Assembly: GCA_025463165.1 (NCBI GenBank)
Contig: JAOBAU010000367.1
Location: 1-51,966 of the forward strand
Direction of reading: 5' to 3'
Source: Acidobacteriota bacterium
Lineage (GTDB): Bacteria; Acidobacteriota; Thermoanaerobaculia; Gp7-AA8
DNA: 51,966 nucleotides
In this document: one piece after another, positions 24,985 through 32,935 of the stretch
Numbering within the stretch: the first letter of the stretch is position 1
How the letters are laid out: every line of letters begins with the position of its first letter
Notes under the pieces: generated by a model
What the model saw: only the letters and a program-made list of their open reading frames with translations
What the model was told of the DNA's origin: nothing
Databases searched by the model: none
Position numbers and translations under genes: made by a program

Positions 24985-25611
24985 CTATTTGTTGACGACT
25001 GTGATGCGACCCTCGCCGATCGGGTCGAGGTCGAATGTCGCGACGGGAAAACTGCGGCAGTTCACCTGGCGAGTGCGCGAGATCCGGTAGCCCACATCGT
25101 CCTTCCGCTCCGCGTCCGTGGCCAACCACGAAAAGCCCCAACCGGCGTCGTCCTTCACCTCGGCGTCAGTCGGGAACCAGGTGATGTCCTTGTCCCGGTA
25201 AGAGCCGAAGGTAAAGCGATCCGTGGGATCCTTCGGGTCGAGGTCGTTGTCCTCGACGGTGAGCATCCCGACGCGCCCGATCATTGACCGGACGTTCGAA
25301 TCGCTGACGATACCGCTGATCGTCACGCGATTGCCGAGGGTGCTCATGCAGTCGACCGTGACCTTCATTGTGAAGTCCTTGACGAGAACGGTTTTGGAGT
25401 CTTCCTGATCAAGCTCACCGTCCGAGACGAGCGTCGGACCGGCCAGTGTGAAGGAGCCCTGCGCGGAACGTCCGTCGTCCAGGGCGTCAAACTCGATCGT
25501 CTGCAGGCCTTCCGCTCCTTTGAAATTGAAGCTGCCCTGCGTCGAGGATTGAGCGATGAGGGGGAAAGAAACCAAAAGCACGAGTACAGAGAGAGAGGCC
25601 GCACGGTTCAT
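24985..25611 (-). CDS. Exported protein with an internal duplication
   Basis: A 208-aa product with signal peptide MNRAASLSVLVLLVSFPLIAQ. The mature part is Asp-rich and beta-like. Two adjacent 17-residue units, FPTDAEVKDDAGWGFSW and LATDAERKDDVGYRISR, are clearly a tandem duplication. No family is recognised. It has its own terminator downstream. The 11-bp direct repeats CGTTGGTGGAG lie on both sides of the gene (24908 and 25722). Confidence 0.75.
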   Translation of the reverse strand: MNRAASLSVLVLLVSFPLIAQSSTQGSFNFKGAEGLQTIEFDALDDGRSAQGSFTLAGPTLVSDGELDQEDSKTVLVKDFTMKVTVDCMSTLGNRVTISGIVSDSNVRSMIGRVGMLTVEDNDLDPKDPTDRFTFGSYRDKDITWFPTDAEVKDDAGWGFSWLATDAERKDDVGYRISRTRQVNCRSFPVATFDLDPIGEGRITVVNK

Positions 25612-25661
25612 TCGAGGCTCCTATTGAAAGTATCGGAGGAACATAAGTTCCATCAGTCCCG

Positions 25662-25697
25662 ACTTCCGTGAGCCAAATCACTTCCGTGAGCCAAATC
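25662..25697. repeat. 18-bp tandem repeat, two copies
   Basis: ACTTCCGTGAGCCAAATC occurs twice without a gap. It lies between the exported-protein gene and the tmRNA-like fragment, at the presumed edge of the island. Confidence 0.85.
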
Positions 25698-25724
25698 GCG
25701 CGGCCGAAGGCCTGCGTATCGCGT

Positions 25725-25754
25725 TGGTGGAGGCGGCGGGAGTTGGACCCGTCT
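25725..25754 (-). other. Probable attachment site: 3' fragment of a tmRNA (ssrA) gene
   Basis: On the minus strand the sequence reads AGACGGGTCCAACTCCCG then CCGCCTCCACCA, matching the T arm, acceptor strand and CCA end of bacterial tmRNA, with TTC changed to TCC in the T loop. Nothing upstream of it resembles the rest of a 350-base tmRNA, so it is a fragment. Displaced ssrA 3' ends mark the far edge of islands that integrate into ssrA. A tyrosine recombinase gene lies 1 kb inside. The intact gene would then lie beyond the right edge of the window. Confidence 0.65.
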
Positions 25755-25861
25755 GGGGTGCTTTGGTTTCAGTAACTTACTGAAAACACTCAATCTCTAG
25801 AACCGCTAAAAGGGCTACAAATTCCGGGTCTACACACGTATCCCACACGCGAGGACGAGCA

Positions 25862-25886
25862 AGAAAAACCCGCCATGAGCGGCGGG
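25862..25886 (-). terminator. Rho-independent terminator for the lipoprotein gene
   Basis: CCCGCC/GGCGGG stem with a 6-base loop; read on the minus strand it is followed by TTTTTCTT. It lies 80 bases past the stop at 25968. Confidence 0.85.
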
Positions 25887-25967
25887 GAAATTCTCCGTGC
25901 ACAGCTCGTCCAACGATTCGACAGTCTCCCAGAGAAGGTTACGGGCCGAAAGCGTGCCGATTCGCTT

Positions 25968-26780
25968 CTAGTTAACTGCCCGCCAGCCGACATCCGAACG
26001 GCGAAACCATTGCTCTCGCTGCAGCACCTGTCCGGTCCGGCACTCCTCGCGTGCAAACGGCGTCGGTCGGACACGCTTCAACGTGTATTCGACGCGCGCT
26101 TCCGTATGATCACCGTTGTTCTCGATGGCTGTTATCTCACCTAAGTCGAGTTGGCATTCCAGCACGGCGGCGCCGTTCATACCGAAGTTCACCGTCTCGT
26201 TGTGGCCGAGAACGTACTTCTGGCCTTCGGGTGTAAACAGTATCCTGTAGACGAGGTCAGGTCCGGTCGGGCAGGTGGACGAGGGCTGTGCAGGCCACTT
26301 CTCAAGCGTCAACAGCCCCTGTGTCACGTAGTTATCGAACTTCCAGTTTCGCTCGAAGTCGCCGTTGTCGCATGTTGAGTGCGTCCCTTCGATCATGCCG
26401 TACGTCACCGGTCGCGGTAGCTTCTCTTCAATCCGAATGAGACGCTCCGCCTCGCTTCTCGAGAGACCGAGAGTCTCCACCGGAATGGCGGCTTGCTTCG
26501 GGACGTCGATTCGGCCGACGTCAACAGGCGCGGATGCCTGCGCCGGGCTCGTATTTGCGCGTTCAGGCGCACTGCGGGGAGCTGATCGGCCCTCGGCCTC
26601 CGGCCGCGCTGGCTCGCGGCTGCACCCAGCAGTTCCGAGGCAAAGCGCCGTAAGGACGACAACGATTACTCGCGGAGCGCCTTCACGGATTTTGCCGCGT
26701 GACCGGTTCAGAGTGAGTTCATGGAAATGAGGAAAAACGTGAAGATGGCCGCTCGCAAGGAGCAAACGGTCGAATTGCAT
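25968..26780 (-). CDS. Putative lipoprotein of unknown function
   Basis: The frame contains a lipoprotein signal: basic RSRGKIREGAPR, hydrophobic VIVVVLTALCLG, then lipobox TAGC, followed by a Pro/Ala/Arg-rich linker. The folded part (about residues 95-270) has paired Cys (HSTCDNGDFERNWKF, STCPTGPDLVY, LECQLDLGE) and no known motif. The start is uncertain. The ATG at 26780 would add about 38 residues before the signal and overlap the divergent integrase gene by 60 bases; a non-ATG start nearer 26710 is more likely for a lipoprotein. Confidence 0.6.
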   Translation of the reverse strand: MQFDRLLLASGHLHVFPHFHELTLNRSRGKIREGAPRVIVVVLTALCLGTAGCSREPARPEAEGRSAPRSAPERANTSPAQASAPVDVGRIDVPKQAAIPVETLGLSRSEAERLIRIEEKLPRPVTYGMIEGTHSTCDNGDFERNWKFDNYVTQGLLTLEKWPAQPSSTCPTGPDLVYRILFTPEGQKYVLGHNETVNFGMNGAAVLECQLDLGEITAIENNGDHTEARVEYTLKRVRPTPFAREECRTGQVLQREQWFRRSDVGWRAVN

Positions 26781-27377
26781 CTCCTCGAGACGCAGGAAGG
26801 GTCGCCGGTAAAGTTCCTCACTAAAGAGGAAGTCGAACGGTTCTTTGCAGCGATCCCAAAGCGTAACCTTCGGGACCGCCTGCTATTCGATCTCATCTAC
26901 CGCTACGGCCTACGCCGGTCAGAAGCGGGACTTATCGATCGCGCGCGACATCTCACCGGCGATCGCATCTGGATTACCCGTCTGAAGCGAGGACTTTCCG
27001 GCTTTTATCCGATCTCCGGGCGCACGCGAAGGCTCATCTGGCAGTACCTCTCGGAGCTGCAGCAGACCTCGAACACGCACCTTTTCCCCAGTCGCCAGAG
27101 CTCCTCGCAGGGCATCAGCGGCTCGGCGATCTACTACCTCTTCCGCCGCTATGCTCGCGCCGCCGGGCTGGCCGAGGACGCCTGCCACCCGCATACGTTG
27201 CGTCACTCGATAGCGGTTCATTTCCTCGACACCGACGGCCTTGAGCTGCTCGACGTTAAGGACTGGCTGGCGCACCGCCACATCTCCTCGACCATGGTTT
27301 ACGCGCATATCTCCGCCACGCGCCGCAACCGCTCCTACCGCCGTGTACTCAACTCACGGCAGATTGCGAGAACGTAA
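26721..27377 (+). CDS. Tyrosine recombinase (integrase), catalytic domain only
   Basis: These enzymes cut and rejoin DNA at att sites through a phosphotyrosine link. The catalytic set is complete: Arg65 in YGLRRSE, Lys89 in LKRG, His158 and Arg161 in HTLRHS, His185 in LAHRHIS, and Tyr194 in TMVYAH. The N-terminal SAM-like core-binding domain is missing (218 aa against about 300 for XerC/D), as in small integrases of some islands and integron-like elements. ATGs at 26727 and 26745 are alternative starts. It lies 1 kb from the tmRNA-like fragment, a normal position for the enzyme that placed the island. Confidence 0.88.
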   Translation: MEMRKNVKMAARKEQTVELHLLETQEGSPVKFLTKEEVERFFAAIPKRNLRDRLLFDLIYRYGLRRSEAGLIDRARHLTGDRIWITRLKRGLSGFYPISGRTRRLIWQYLSELQQTSNTHLFPSRQSSSQGISGSAIYYLFRRYARAAGLAEDACHPHTLRHSIAVHFLDTDGLELLDVKDWLAHRHISSTMVYAHISATRRNRSYRRVLNSRQIART

Positions 27378-27579
27378 TGGCTTTTGGGCGACTTCACGCT
27401 TTTCCTCAAAAACGTCAACTGAGCCCACGCTGATCTCGGAGATTTGCCGTTTCATAAGGCGTTTCAGGAGATTCGCGACCACTCGTTTGGAATGTAATGA
27501 TAACGGCGCTCGTTCGTCACAATAACCATCAACCCTTCCAACCTCCCAACCTAACCTCCAACGAACGGAGATATCTCCT

Positions 27580-28497
27580 ATGAGTACCCGTCAACGTGCA
27601 GGCGTCGTCGCGGGAGTACTTGTGCTTTTTCTCGGGCTCGCGGTTTCGCTCGACCTCCGCGGAGCCCCACTTGAAAGCACAAGCCTCACGCCTAATACAC
27701 AACAACCCAGTTCTCAGGAAGATCGAGCAGCGAGTGCCATTTCGCGTGACAGTGATGGCTTCACAGCGCGGCCGGGATACGTCGGACCCGCTTTCGTCGG
27801 CGACCTGTCCGGTCGCATTGTCGTTCTCGCCGATTCGATTCGTGCGACAACAAGCGGTAACTGGTCAGCGCAAGCGCTGATTCGAAACGAGCGCGAAGAA
27901 ACGATCAGCCAAGCGCACGTGACCGCACATCTTTTTGATGCGGGTCACCACGAGCTCGGATCCGCGAATGCAGCGGTTGAACTTAAGAGGGTTCGCTCTG
28001 GCGAACCCGCGCCGTTCGTCATGACGTCGGACATCCCTTCGAGCCTCGTTGCCTCGGTTGAATGGGCAGTCGGGTACACACCTCAACGGACAGTTCGATC
28101 CTTAGCAGCGGCACCGGCCGTAGCCGATGATGAACTCAATATTCAGTTCTCTGTGTTTTGGCAGCGCCCGTACGGACACACGAACCGCCTCTCCGGCTAC
28201 CCGCAGAATGACTCCGGGGACGGGCCCTATCCTTATGTGATAGTTGGTGAGATTCACAATTCCGGAACGCGTCCCATCGGGGCGGCGCGTGTGCTCGCAG
28301 CTTGGCTGGATGACGCCGGCAAGGTCATCCACGTCGACTGGCTCAGCCTCCGACCAGCCGCGCGTGATCTCGTCGCAGAGCGATCGGCACTACTTCCGTC
28401 CGACGGCTACGTCGATTTTTCGTACGCGAATAGCGATCCGGCTGTCGCTCCGCGACTTAGCGGCGCACGCTTGGTTTTGTGGGGAGACGCCCAGTGA
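27580..28497 (+). CDS. Exported protein of unknown function
   Basis: A 305-aa protein with an N-terminal membrane/signal segment (VVAGVLVLFLGLAVSLDLRG). The rest looks like two beta-sandwich units with the same theme: SGNWSAQALIRNEREETISQAHVTAHLFD and YVIVGEIHNSGTRPIGAARVLAAWLDDAGKVI. This recalls FxLYD-type domains (change in a neutral secreted protein used for surface binding). ATG 27580 follows ACGGAG. Its stop overlaps the GTG of the next gene (GTGA), so the pair is coupled. The 200 bases before it hold no gene that I can see. Confidence 0.75.
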   Translation: MSTRQRAGVVAGVLVLFLGLAVSLDLRGAPLESTSLTPNTQQPSSQEDRAASAISRDSDGFTARPGYVGPAFVGDLSGRIVVLADSIRATTSGNWSAQALIRNEREETISQAHVTAHLFDAGHHELGSANAAVELKRVRSGEPAPFVMTSDIPSSLVASVEWAVGYTPQRTVRSLAAAPAVADDELNIQFSVFWQRPYGHTNRLSGYPQNDSGDGPYPYVIVGEIHNSGTRPIGAARVLAAWLDDAGKVIHVDWLSLRPAARDLVAERSALLPSDGYVDFSYANSDPAVAPRLSGARLVLWGDAQ

Positions 28498-30461
28498 ACG
28501 CCACTCGTACCCTCACCAAGTATTCGCTCGCCGTACTCATCCTTTCCATCGCCGCCGTTTCAACGTTTGCCGGAACGCCAGCGGATGAATCTCCGTCGTC
28601 AAACGTCACTACGTTCGCCGTGCAGAAACCGCGTTTCGGCCAGACGCCCTACAGCGACGTCTTGAGCGCTGCGGCGCAAAGCAATCAGTGCACCGCTCTC
28701 CTGACGACAAACCAGCTAGCCGCCATGATGCTTGCGGTCACGTGGCCGGAAGACACGGGCAACGACACAACGCTAACGCCGTCACCAATGACATTGGGAC
28801 GTGCGGATACGAGCAGTCGACTCTATTACCAAAGCTCGACGAACGGCCCCAATCGGCGCGCGTTTTGGCACACAGGTGTTGGTGCGTGGCAGTTGGACGA
28901 CTCCGGCGTCGGGAGTTATTCGGCCGATGGCAAGTTCAATACGGCCGCTGCAAGCACCATCGTCGCGGAGGAAATCTCGCGACGCTACTGCGCGCGCAAA
29001 ACGAAAGACTACGCGTGGCTGCCGTGGAAAGCATGCACGAGAAAGCCGGGAATCTGCCAAGAGATTTACAACTCGCTCCTCACCCCGCCAGACACCTTGA
29101 ACGGAATCACGTCGGACTCCACTACGACGCGTCTCGGAGGCGCTGAACAACGGCAATGCATGCGGCCGGACGCGGCTGGACCTTTACCCTGTCTCTACAT
29201 AAACCCCGCTAGCGCGCAAGGCTACAAGAACATATGGATCATCGGTCCGAATGGTACGCCACCTCTGACTTGGCCTTTTTACGTCTATAGCGAAACCGCG
29301 GGAGGCACCACCTCCGAATGGCGACATTGGCTCTCGATCGACGGCAATAGCACCGCACCGACAAACATCGCGGCGCGACGTCCGTACGGAACGCATGCCG
29401 CCGACGGGCTACAGTGGTCCGCCACTCCGTTATGCGACGTCACGGCGCAGAGAGGTGCCTGTACGGCAGTCACTGTCCGTACGGCCGGATCCGCCTCCGG
29501 TACCGTGACTAGCAAACCGACCAGCTTGAACTGCGGTTCCACCTGCACGGCGACGTTTGCAACCGGAACCGCCGTGACACTAACGGCCAATCCGTCGTCC
29601 GGTTCGACGGTCACGTGGAGTGGCTGCGACAGTGCATCAGGTGCCACGTGTACGGTCAATGCGACGTCGAATCGTACCGTCACGGCGTCCTTTGGTGTCG
29701 CTGCTTCGCAGACCCTATCCGTATCGCGGGTCGGCACGGGCAGTGGCACCGTCACAAGCAATGTGGGAGGCTTGAACTGCGGCGCGATCTGCAGTGCGAG
29801 TTATTCGCGCGGAACATCGGTCACGCTCATGGCATATGCGGCATCCGGCTCGACCTTTAGCGGATGGACCGGCTGTGACTCCGCCTCTGGAACCACCTGC
29901 ACCCTAGCAATGAATTCAAACCGCAACGTCAGCGCGTCGTTTTCGGCTGCGCCGTCGGCACCTCCACGCGAGCGTCTGACCAATGGCAGCTTTACTTCAG
30001 GTTCATCGGCGTGGACTCTGAGCGGCGACTTCTGGAGCGGCACCAATCTAACGAACTACCGCTCGGCGAGCGGGTACGCCGCTGGCGGTGTCGACAGCAC
30101 GGGTATTCCGAAGAACAACGCGGTCGGATCCATGTATCAATCTTTTGCTGTTCCTGCGCATGCAACGACGGCGGCGCTATCGCTCTGGATTAACGTTACC
30201 TCTGAAGACACCTCTTCAAGTGCGTCGGACTTCATGAACGTGACGCTCCAAGATGCTTCGGGAGCATACGTAACCTCAGTCTGCTCGTTCAGCAACTTGA
30301 ACCGACGCACTGATCCACGTGATTACAACTCTCAGTGCCGGCTTAACCTCTTACCGTGGGCTGGCAGGACGCTTCGCGTTAATTTCCTAGCGACCAGCAA
30401 TTCAACCCTCAAAACGACATTTCGCATCGACGACGTCAGCGTCATTGCCGATGGCAACTGA
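28494..30461 (+). CDS. Secreted modular protein with InlB-like repeats
   Basis: A 655-aa exported protein. The GTG start at 28494 gives signal peptide KYSLAVLILSIAAVSTFAG. The N-terminal 280 residues contain HTGVGAWQLDDSGVGSY and AEEISRRYCARKTKDYAWL, loosely like a lysozyme or transglycosylase fold, which is speculative. Two divergent InlB B-type repeats of about 75 residues follow (GTVTSKPTSLNCGSTCTATF..., GTVTSNVGGLNCGAICSASY...), each with paired Cys. The C-terminal 160 residues resemble a carbohydrate-binding jelly-roll (LTNGSFTSGSSAWTLSGDFW). A surface or extracellular role is likely. It is coupled to the preceding gene. Confidence 0.75.
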   Translation: MNATRTLTKYSLAVLILSIAAVSTFAGTPADESPSSNVTTFAVQKPRFGQTPYSDVLSAAAQSNQCTALLTTNQLAAMMLAVTWPEDTGNDTTLTPSPMTLGRADTSSRLYYQSSTNGPNRRAFWHTGVGAWQLDDSGVGSYSADGKFNTAAASTIVAEEISRRYCARKTKDYAWLPWKACTRKPGICQEIYNSLLTPPDTLNGITSDSTTTRLGGAEQRQCMRPDAAGPLPCLYINPASAQGYKNIWIIGPNGTPPLTWPFYVYSETAGGTTSEWRHWLSIDGNSTAPTNIAARRPYGTHAADGLQWSATPLCDVTAQRGACTAVTVRTAGSASGTVTSKPTSLNCGSTCTATFATGTAVTLTANPSSGSTVTWSGCDSASGATCTVNATSNRTVTASFGVAASQTLSVSRVGTGSGTVTSNVGGLNCGAICSASYSRGTSVTLMAYAASGSTFSGWTGCDSASGTTCTLAMNSNRNVSASFSAAPSAPPRERLTNGSFTSGSSAWTLSGDFWSGTNLTNYRSASGYAAGGVDSTGIPKNNAVGSMYQSFAVPAHATTAALSLWINVTSEDTSSSASDFMNVTLQDASGAYVTSVCSFSNLNRRTDPRDYNSQCRLNLLPWAGRTLRVNFLATSNSTLKTTFRIDDVSVIADGN

Positions 30462-30488
30462 CTGACGGCGTTAACCGGCAATGAAGGT

Positions 30489-30520
30489 GCCCCAGCGTCC
30501 CGACGGTAGGACGCTGGGGC
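30489..30520. terminator. Hairpin after the modular protein gene
   Basis: GCCCCAGCGTCC and GGACGCTGGGGC form a perfect 12-bp stem with an 8-base loop, 27 bases after the stop at 30461. No T-run follows. Confidence 0.65.
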
Positions 30521-30565
30521 AAGTAGTCGGGCAGGGCATAAAGTCCGCGCTCCAAACTCAATTTG

Positions 30566-30856
30566 ATGAACACCGATACAGACATTCTTCTTCGCGTGAA
30601 GAATGACGACTTTCAGGCGTGGCGGCTCAAACCGGGCGACAGCATAGCTGTCGACCGCGAACGCGTGCCGAGGAAAGGGGCTACCGTACTGTGCGTCTTA
30701 CATGAGACCACCCTCATGGGACGCATTCGGCAGCTCACACCGCGCCTTTGCTTGGAACTCGACCCGGATGGCCAGACCATCTTTATCGTGCTACCGAGCA
30801 CGCCGCATGAGCTCTGGGGCGTCGTCACGGAAATGTACATATCAATGAGGCTGTAG
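30566..30856 (+). CDS. UmuD/LexA C-terminal-like protein lacking catalytic residues
   Basis: The 96-aa product lines up by eye with the S24 domain of UmuD. LRVKNDDFQAWRLKPGDSIA takes the place of the VxGDSMxxxIxxGD motif, VDRERVPRKGATVLCVL follows as in LexA/UmuD, and LWGVVTEMYISMRL matches the closing strand (FGVVIHVVKAMR in E. coli UmuD). The nucleophile Ser is replaced by Asp15, and the general-base Lys region reads MGRIRQL with no aligned Lys-Lys. It should therefore be unable to self-cleave. There is no DNA-binding domain. A regulator or binding partner of a mutagenesis or SOS protein is possible. ATG 30566 is chosen; a TTG precedes it. Confidence 0.55.
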   Translation: MNTDTDILLRVKNDDFQAWRLKPGDSIAVDRERVPRKGATVLCVLHETTLMGRIRQLTPRLCLELDPDGQTIFIVLPSTPHELWGVVTEMYISMRL

Positions 30857-31056
30857 TGCCGGAGCCGCTGCCGAACCAACCGTATCGGAAGACTGGAGCT
30901 GCCGCGGTCTGCGGCGTTCGTCATCGAGCGACAGCAAGGATGTACGCAAGTTCAGGACGGCTGCAAACGTAGCATCGACGTTTTTCGATCGATTGCCCGG
31001 CAGCCAGCTATCTACGCCCGCCCATCAGGCACGGGTGCGCCAGTCGCTCAATCGAA

Positions 31057-31087
31057 GGTAGGGAAAACTACCTCTCTCGGCACTCCT
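31057..31087 (+). promoter_or_regulatory. 31-bp recurrent motif (copy A)
   Basis: GGTAGGGA, 15 variable bases, then GGCACTCCT; total 31 bp. It lies 39 bases before the start at 31127. Same design as copies B and F. Confidence 0.55.
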
Positions 31088-31126
31088 CAGCAAGAAGGGC
31101 CGTCATCGGGCTAAGGTGAAGAACGC

Positions 31127-32845
31127 ATGCGTTTCGCGATGGCATTCATCGTAGCGATACCTATTGTGGCAGCAGCGCAAAATGTCACGGTTATCGACGT
31201 TGATCCAAACCCTGCGGTGTGGGGTCAGCGCGTCACCGTCACGGTCCGGGCAGACGAAGAGCTAATCCTGCCAACAGTCATCCTGCGTGCGCCGCCGCCG
31301 GCGGCCAACAAGGAAGGCAAGGAGGTGGCGCGTGTTCGGGCAATGCGCACCGCAAGCAGCGGCGACGCGCAGGCGTACGCTTTCATCGTGCCGAACTACC
31401 TGCCGTTCGGCTCGTACGACATCGGATTGCAGTTCACGACATCGGAAGGAAATATCGAAATTCCAGTCGGTGGCGCGGAGCGACTGCGCATAGGTCTGAA
31501 GCAGGCACCGACGATAAGCGCCGTCCATCCGGGCGTCTTGTATCCCGACGACGCGCAGAACACTCTCACGATCGTCGGCGACGGCTTCAGTCCTGATCCG
31601 GCGGCGCACACCCTCATCCTAAATGGTCAGGTCGTCGCACCTTGTACAAAGCAGAGGACGAAAAACTGCGTTACCGCCACGCTCACCGCGGACGGCCACG
31701 CACTGCAGTTCGCGGGAGTGCCGCTTGCAGCAGCGCTTCACGGCCCGCAGGAAGTGCAGCTTTTGGTAGACGGTCAATACGCGCCCGTCGAGAAACCGTT
31801 CATTCTCTCGTGGGCTCGCCGCGGAACGCCGCTCCGCATAGCGGTCTTGATCACGCTGGGCGTCCTACTGCTCGTTCTTCTTCCCGTCCTCCTTGCGCCG
31901 AGTCAGCAGACGTGGGTAGGCAGAGCTCATACGGCCCTTCGGAGTATCCTGCTCGACTCACAAACGAACACCTACAGTCTGAGCAAGTTTCAATTCTACG
32001 CGTGGACGATCGCCGGGGTTTTCGGCTACGTCTACCTCACCGCCTGCAAGAGCCTCGTGCAAGGCCAGTTCGCCTTCGCCGACATTCCGGCCAATCTTCC
32101 CGGCATCCTGCTCGTAAGCATTAGCACGAGCACGATCGCCGTCGGCGTGTCTGGTGCACGGCCGAAAGGTGCCGGCGGCCCCAATCCGAGCATCGCCGAT
32201 TTCCTCACTACGGGCGGGGTCGTCGTCCCGGAGCGAGTGCAGTTTTTCGTCTGGACGCTGCTTGGCGTCGCGGCATTTATCTTCCTCGTCTCGAGCAGCG
32301 ATCCGGGCACCATCACGCAGCTTCCCGCCATACCGGAAGGATTTCTCATCCTCATGGGGATCAGCAGCGCCGGTTACCTTGGCGGCAAACTCGCGCGCGA
32401 TGCGGGCCCGATTATTACGAGCGCGAGCATCAACCGCGCGAATTCGGTCGTGATCGGCATCTGCGGACGCAATCTCGCCGCCGACGCGACGATCTACTTG
32501 GGCGACACCGTTATTCCGCGGTCATGGATCCGCGACATGAAGCCGCGCATCATTGAAGCCGACGACAAGACCGGTTTCGCAAAGCAGCTCGAAGTGTTCC
32601 TGACTGATGCCTATCTACAAGTATCAAATGGTTCGATCGTTACTGCCGACTCAGTCGCGACAGGAACCGAGACAAGAACCGAGACAAGAACCGAGACCAA
32701 ATTGCGGGTATATTTGCCCGATCACTATATAGTGGAAGGCGCCCCCGTTCGCCTGCGCTTTGTAAATCCTGACGGGCAAAAAGCCGAATTCGATCTCACG
32801 CCGCCCGCTGATCGCGCCGACCGCGATGTGCGAACCCGGCCATGA
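31127..32845 (+). CDS. Membrane protein with IPT/TIG-like ectodomain
   Basis: A 572-aa protein. A signal peptide (MRFAMAFIVAIPIVAAA) leads to a beta-rich region with an IPT/TIG-like unit (ISAVHPGVLYPDDAQNTLTIVGDGF). About five membrane helices follow (RIAVLITLGVLLLVLLPVLLA, FYAWTIAGVFGYVYLTAC, ILLVSISTSTIAVGVSG, VQFFVWTLLGVAAFIFLVSS, GFLILMGISSAGYLGG). A second IPT-like soluble domain (ITSASINRANSVVIGICGRNL) comes last and contains a TETR repeat. Its domain plan, ectodomain then membrane bundle then ectodomain, is unusual and I cannot name a family. Copy A of the recurrent motif precedes it. Confidence 0.7.
   Translation: MRFAMAFIVAIPIVAAAQNVTVIDVDPNPAVWGQRVTVTVRADEELILPTVILRAPPPAANKEGKEVARVRAMRTASSGDAQAYAFIVPNYLPFGSYDIGLQFTTSEGNIEIPVGGAERLRIGLKQAPTISAVHPGVLYPDDAQNTLTIVGDGFSPDPAAHTLILNGQVVAPCTKQRTKNCVTATLTADGHALQFAGVPLAAALHGPQEVQLLVDGQYAPVEKPFILSWARRGTPLRIAVLITLGVLLLVLLPVLLAPSQQTWVGRAHTALRSILLDSQTNTYSLSKFQFYAWTIAGVFGYVYLTACKSLVQGQFAFADIPANLPGILLVSISTSTIAVGVSGARPKGAGGPNPSIADFLTTGGVVVPERVQFFVWTLLGVAAFIFLVSSSDPGTITQLPAIPEGFLILMGISSAGYLGGKLARDAGPIITSASINRANSVVIGICGRNLAADATIYLGDTVIPRSWIRDMKPRIIEADDKTGFAKQLEVFLTDAYLQVSNGSIVTADSVATGTETRTETRTETKLRVYLPDHYIVEGAPVRLRFVNPDGQKAEFDLTPPADRADRDVRTRP
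32665..32700 (+). repeat. 12-bp tandem repeat in coding sequence
   Basis: AACCGAGACAAG repeats twice exactly and a third time with the last three bases changed (ACCGAGACCAA). It encodes TETRTETRTETK near the C-terminus of the membrane protein. Unit length keeps the frame, so copy number may vary harmlessly. Confidence 0.85.
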
Positions 32846-32885
32846 ATCTAAATCGAAGGAGAAATTGCGGGCCTGCGTCGCGACG

Positions 32886-32916
32886 GGTAGGGAACGGGAC
32901 GGGTGGCGGCACTCCT
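32886..32916 (+). promoter_or_regulatory. 31-bp recurrent motif (copy B)
   Basis: GGTAGGGA to GGCACTCCT, 31 bp, ending 19 bases before the start at 32936. The terminal CTCCTTC can pair with GAAGGAG (the ribosome site) across a 3-base loop, so this copy could also hide the ribosome site. Confidence 0.6.
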
Positions 32917-32935
32917 TCGTAGAAGGAGATTCCTC

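Noticed and set aside
25612-26100. Full-length tmRNA gene
   Set aside because: Only the last 30 bases match; no tag-peptide frame, 5' acceptor strand or pseudoknot-like region upstream.
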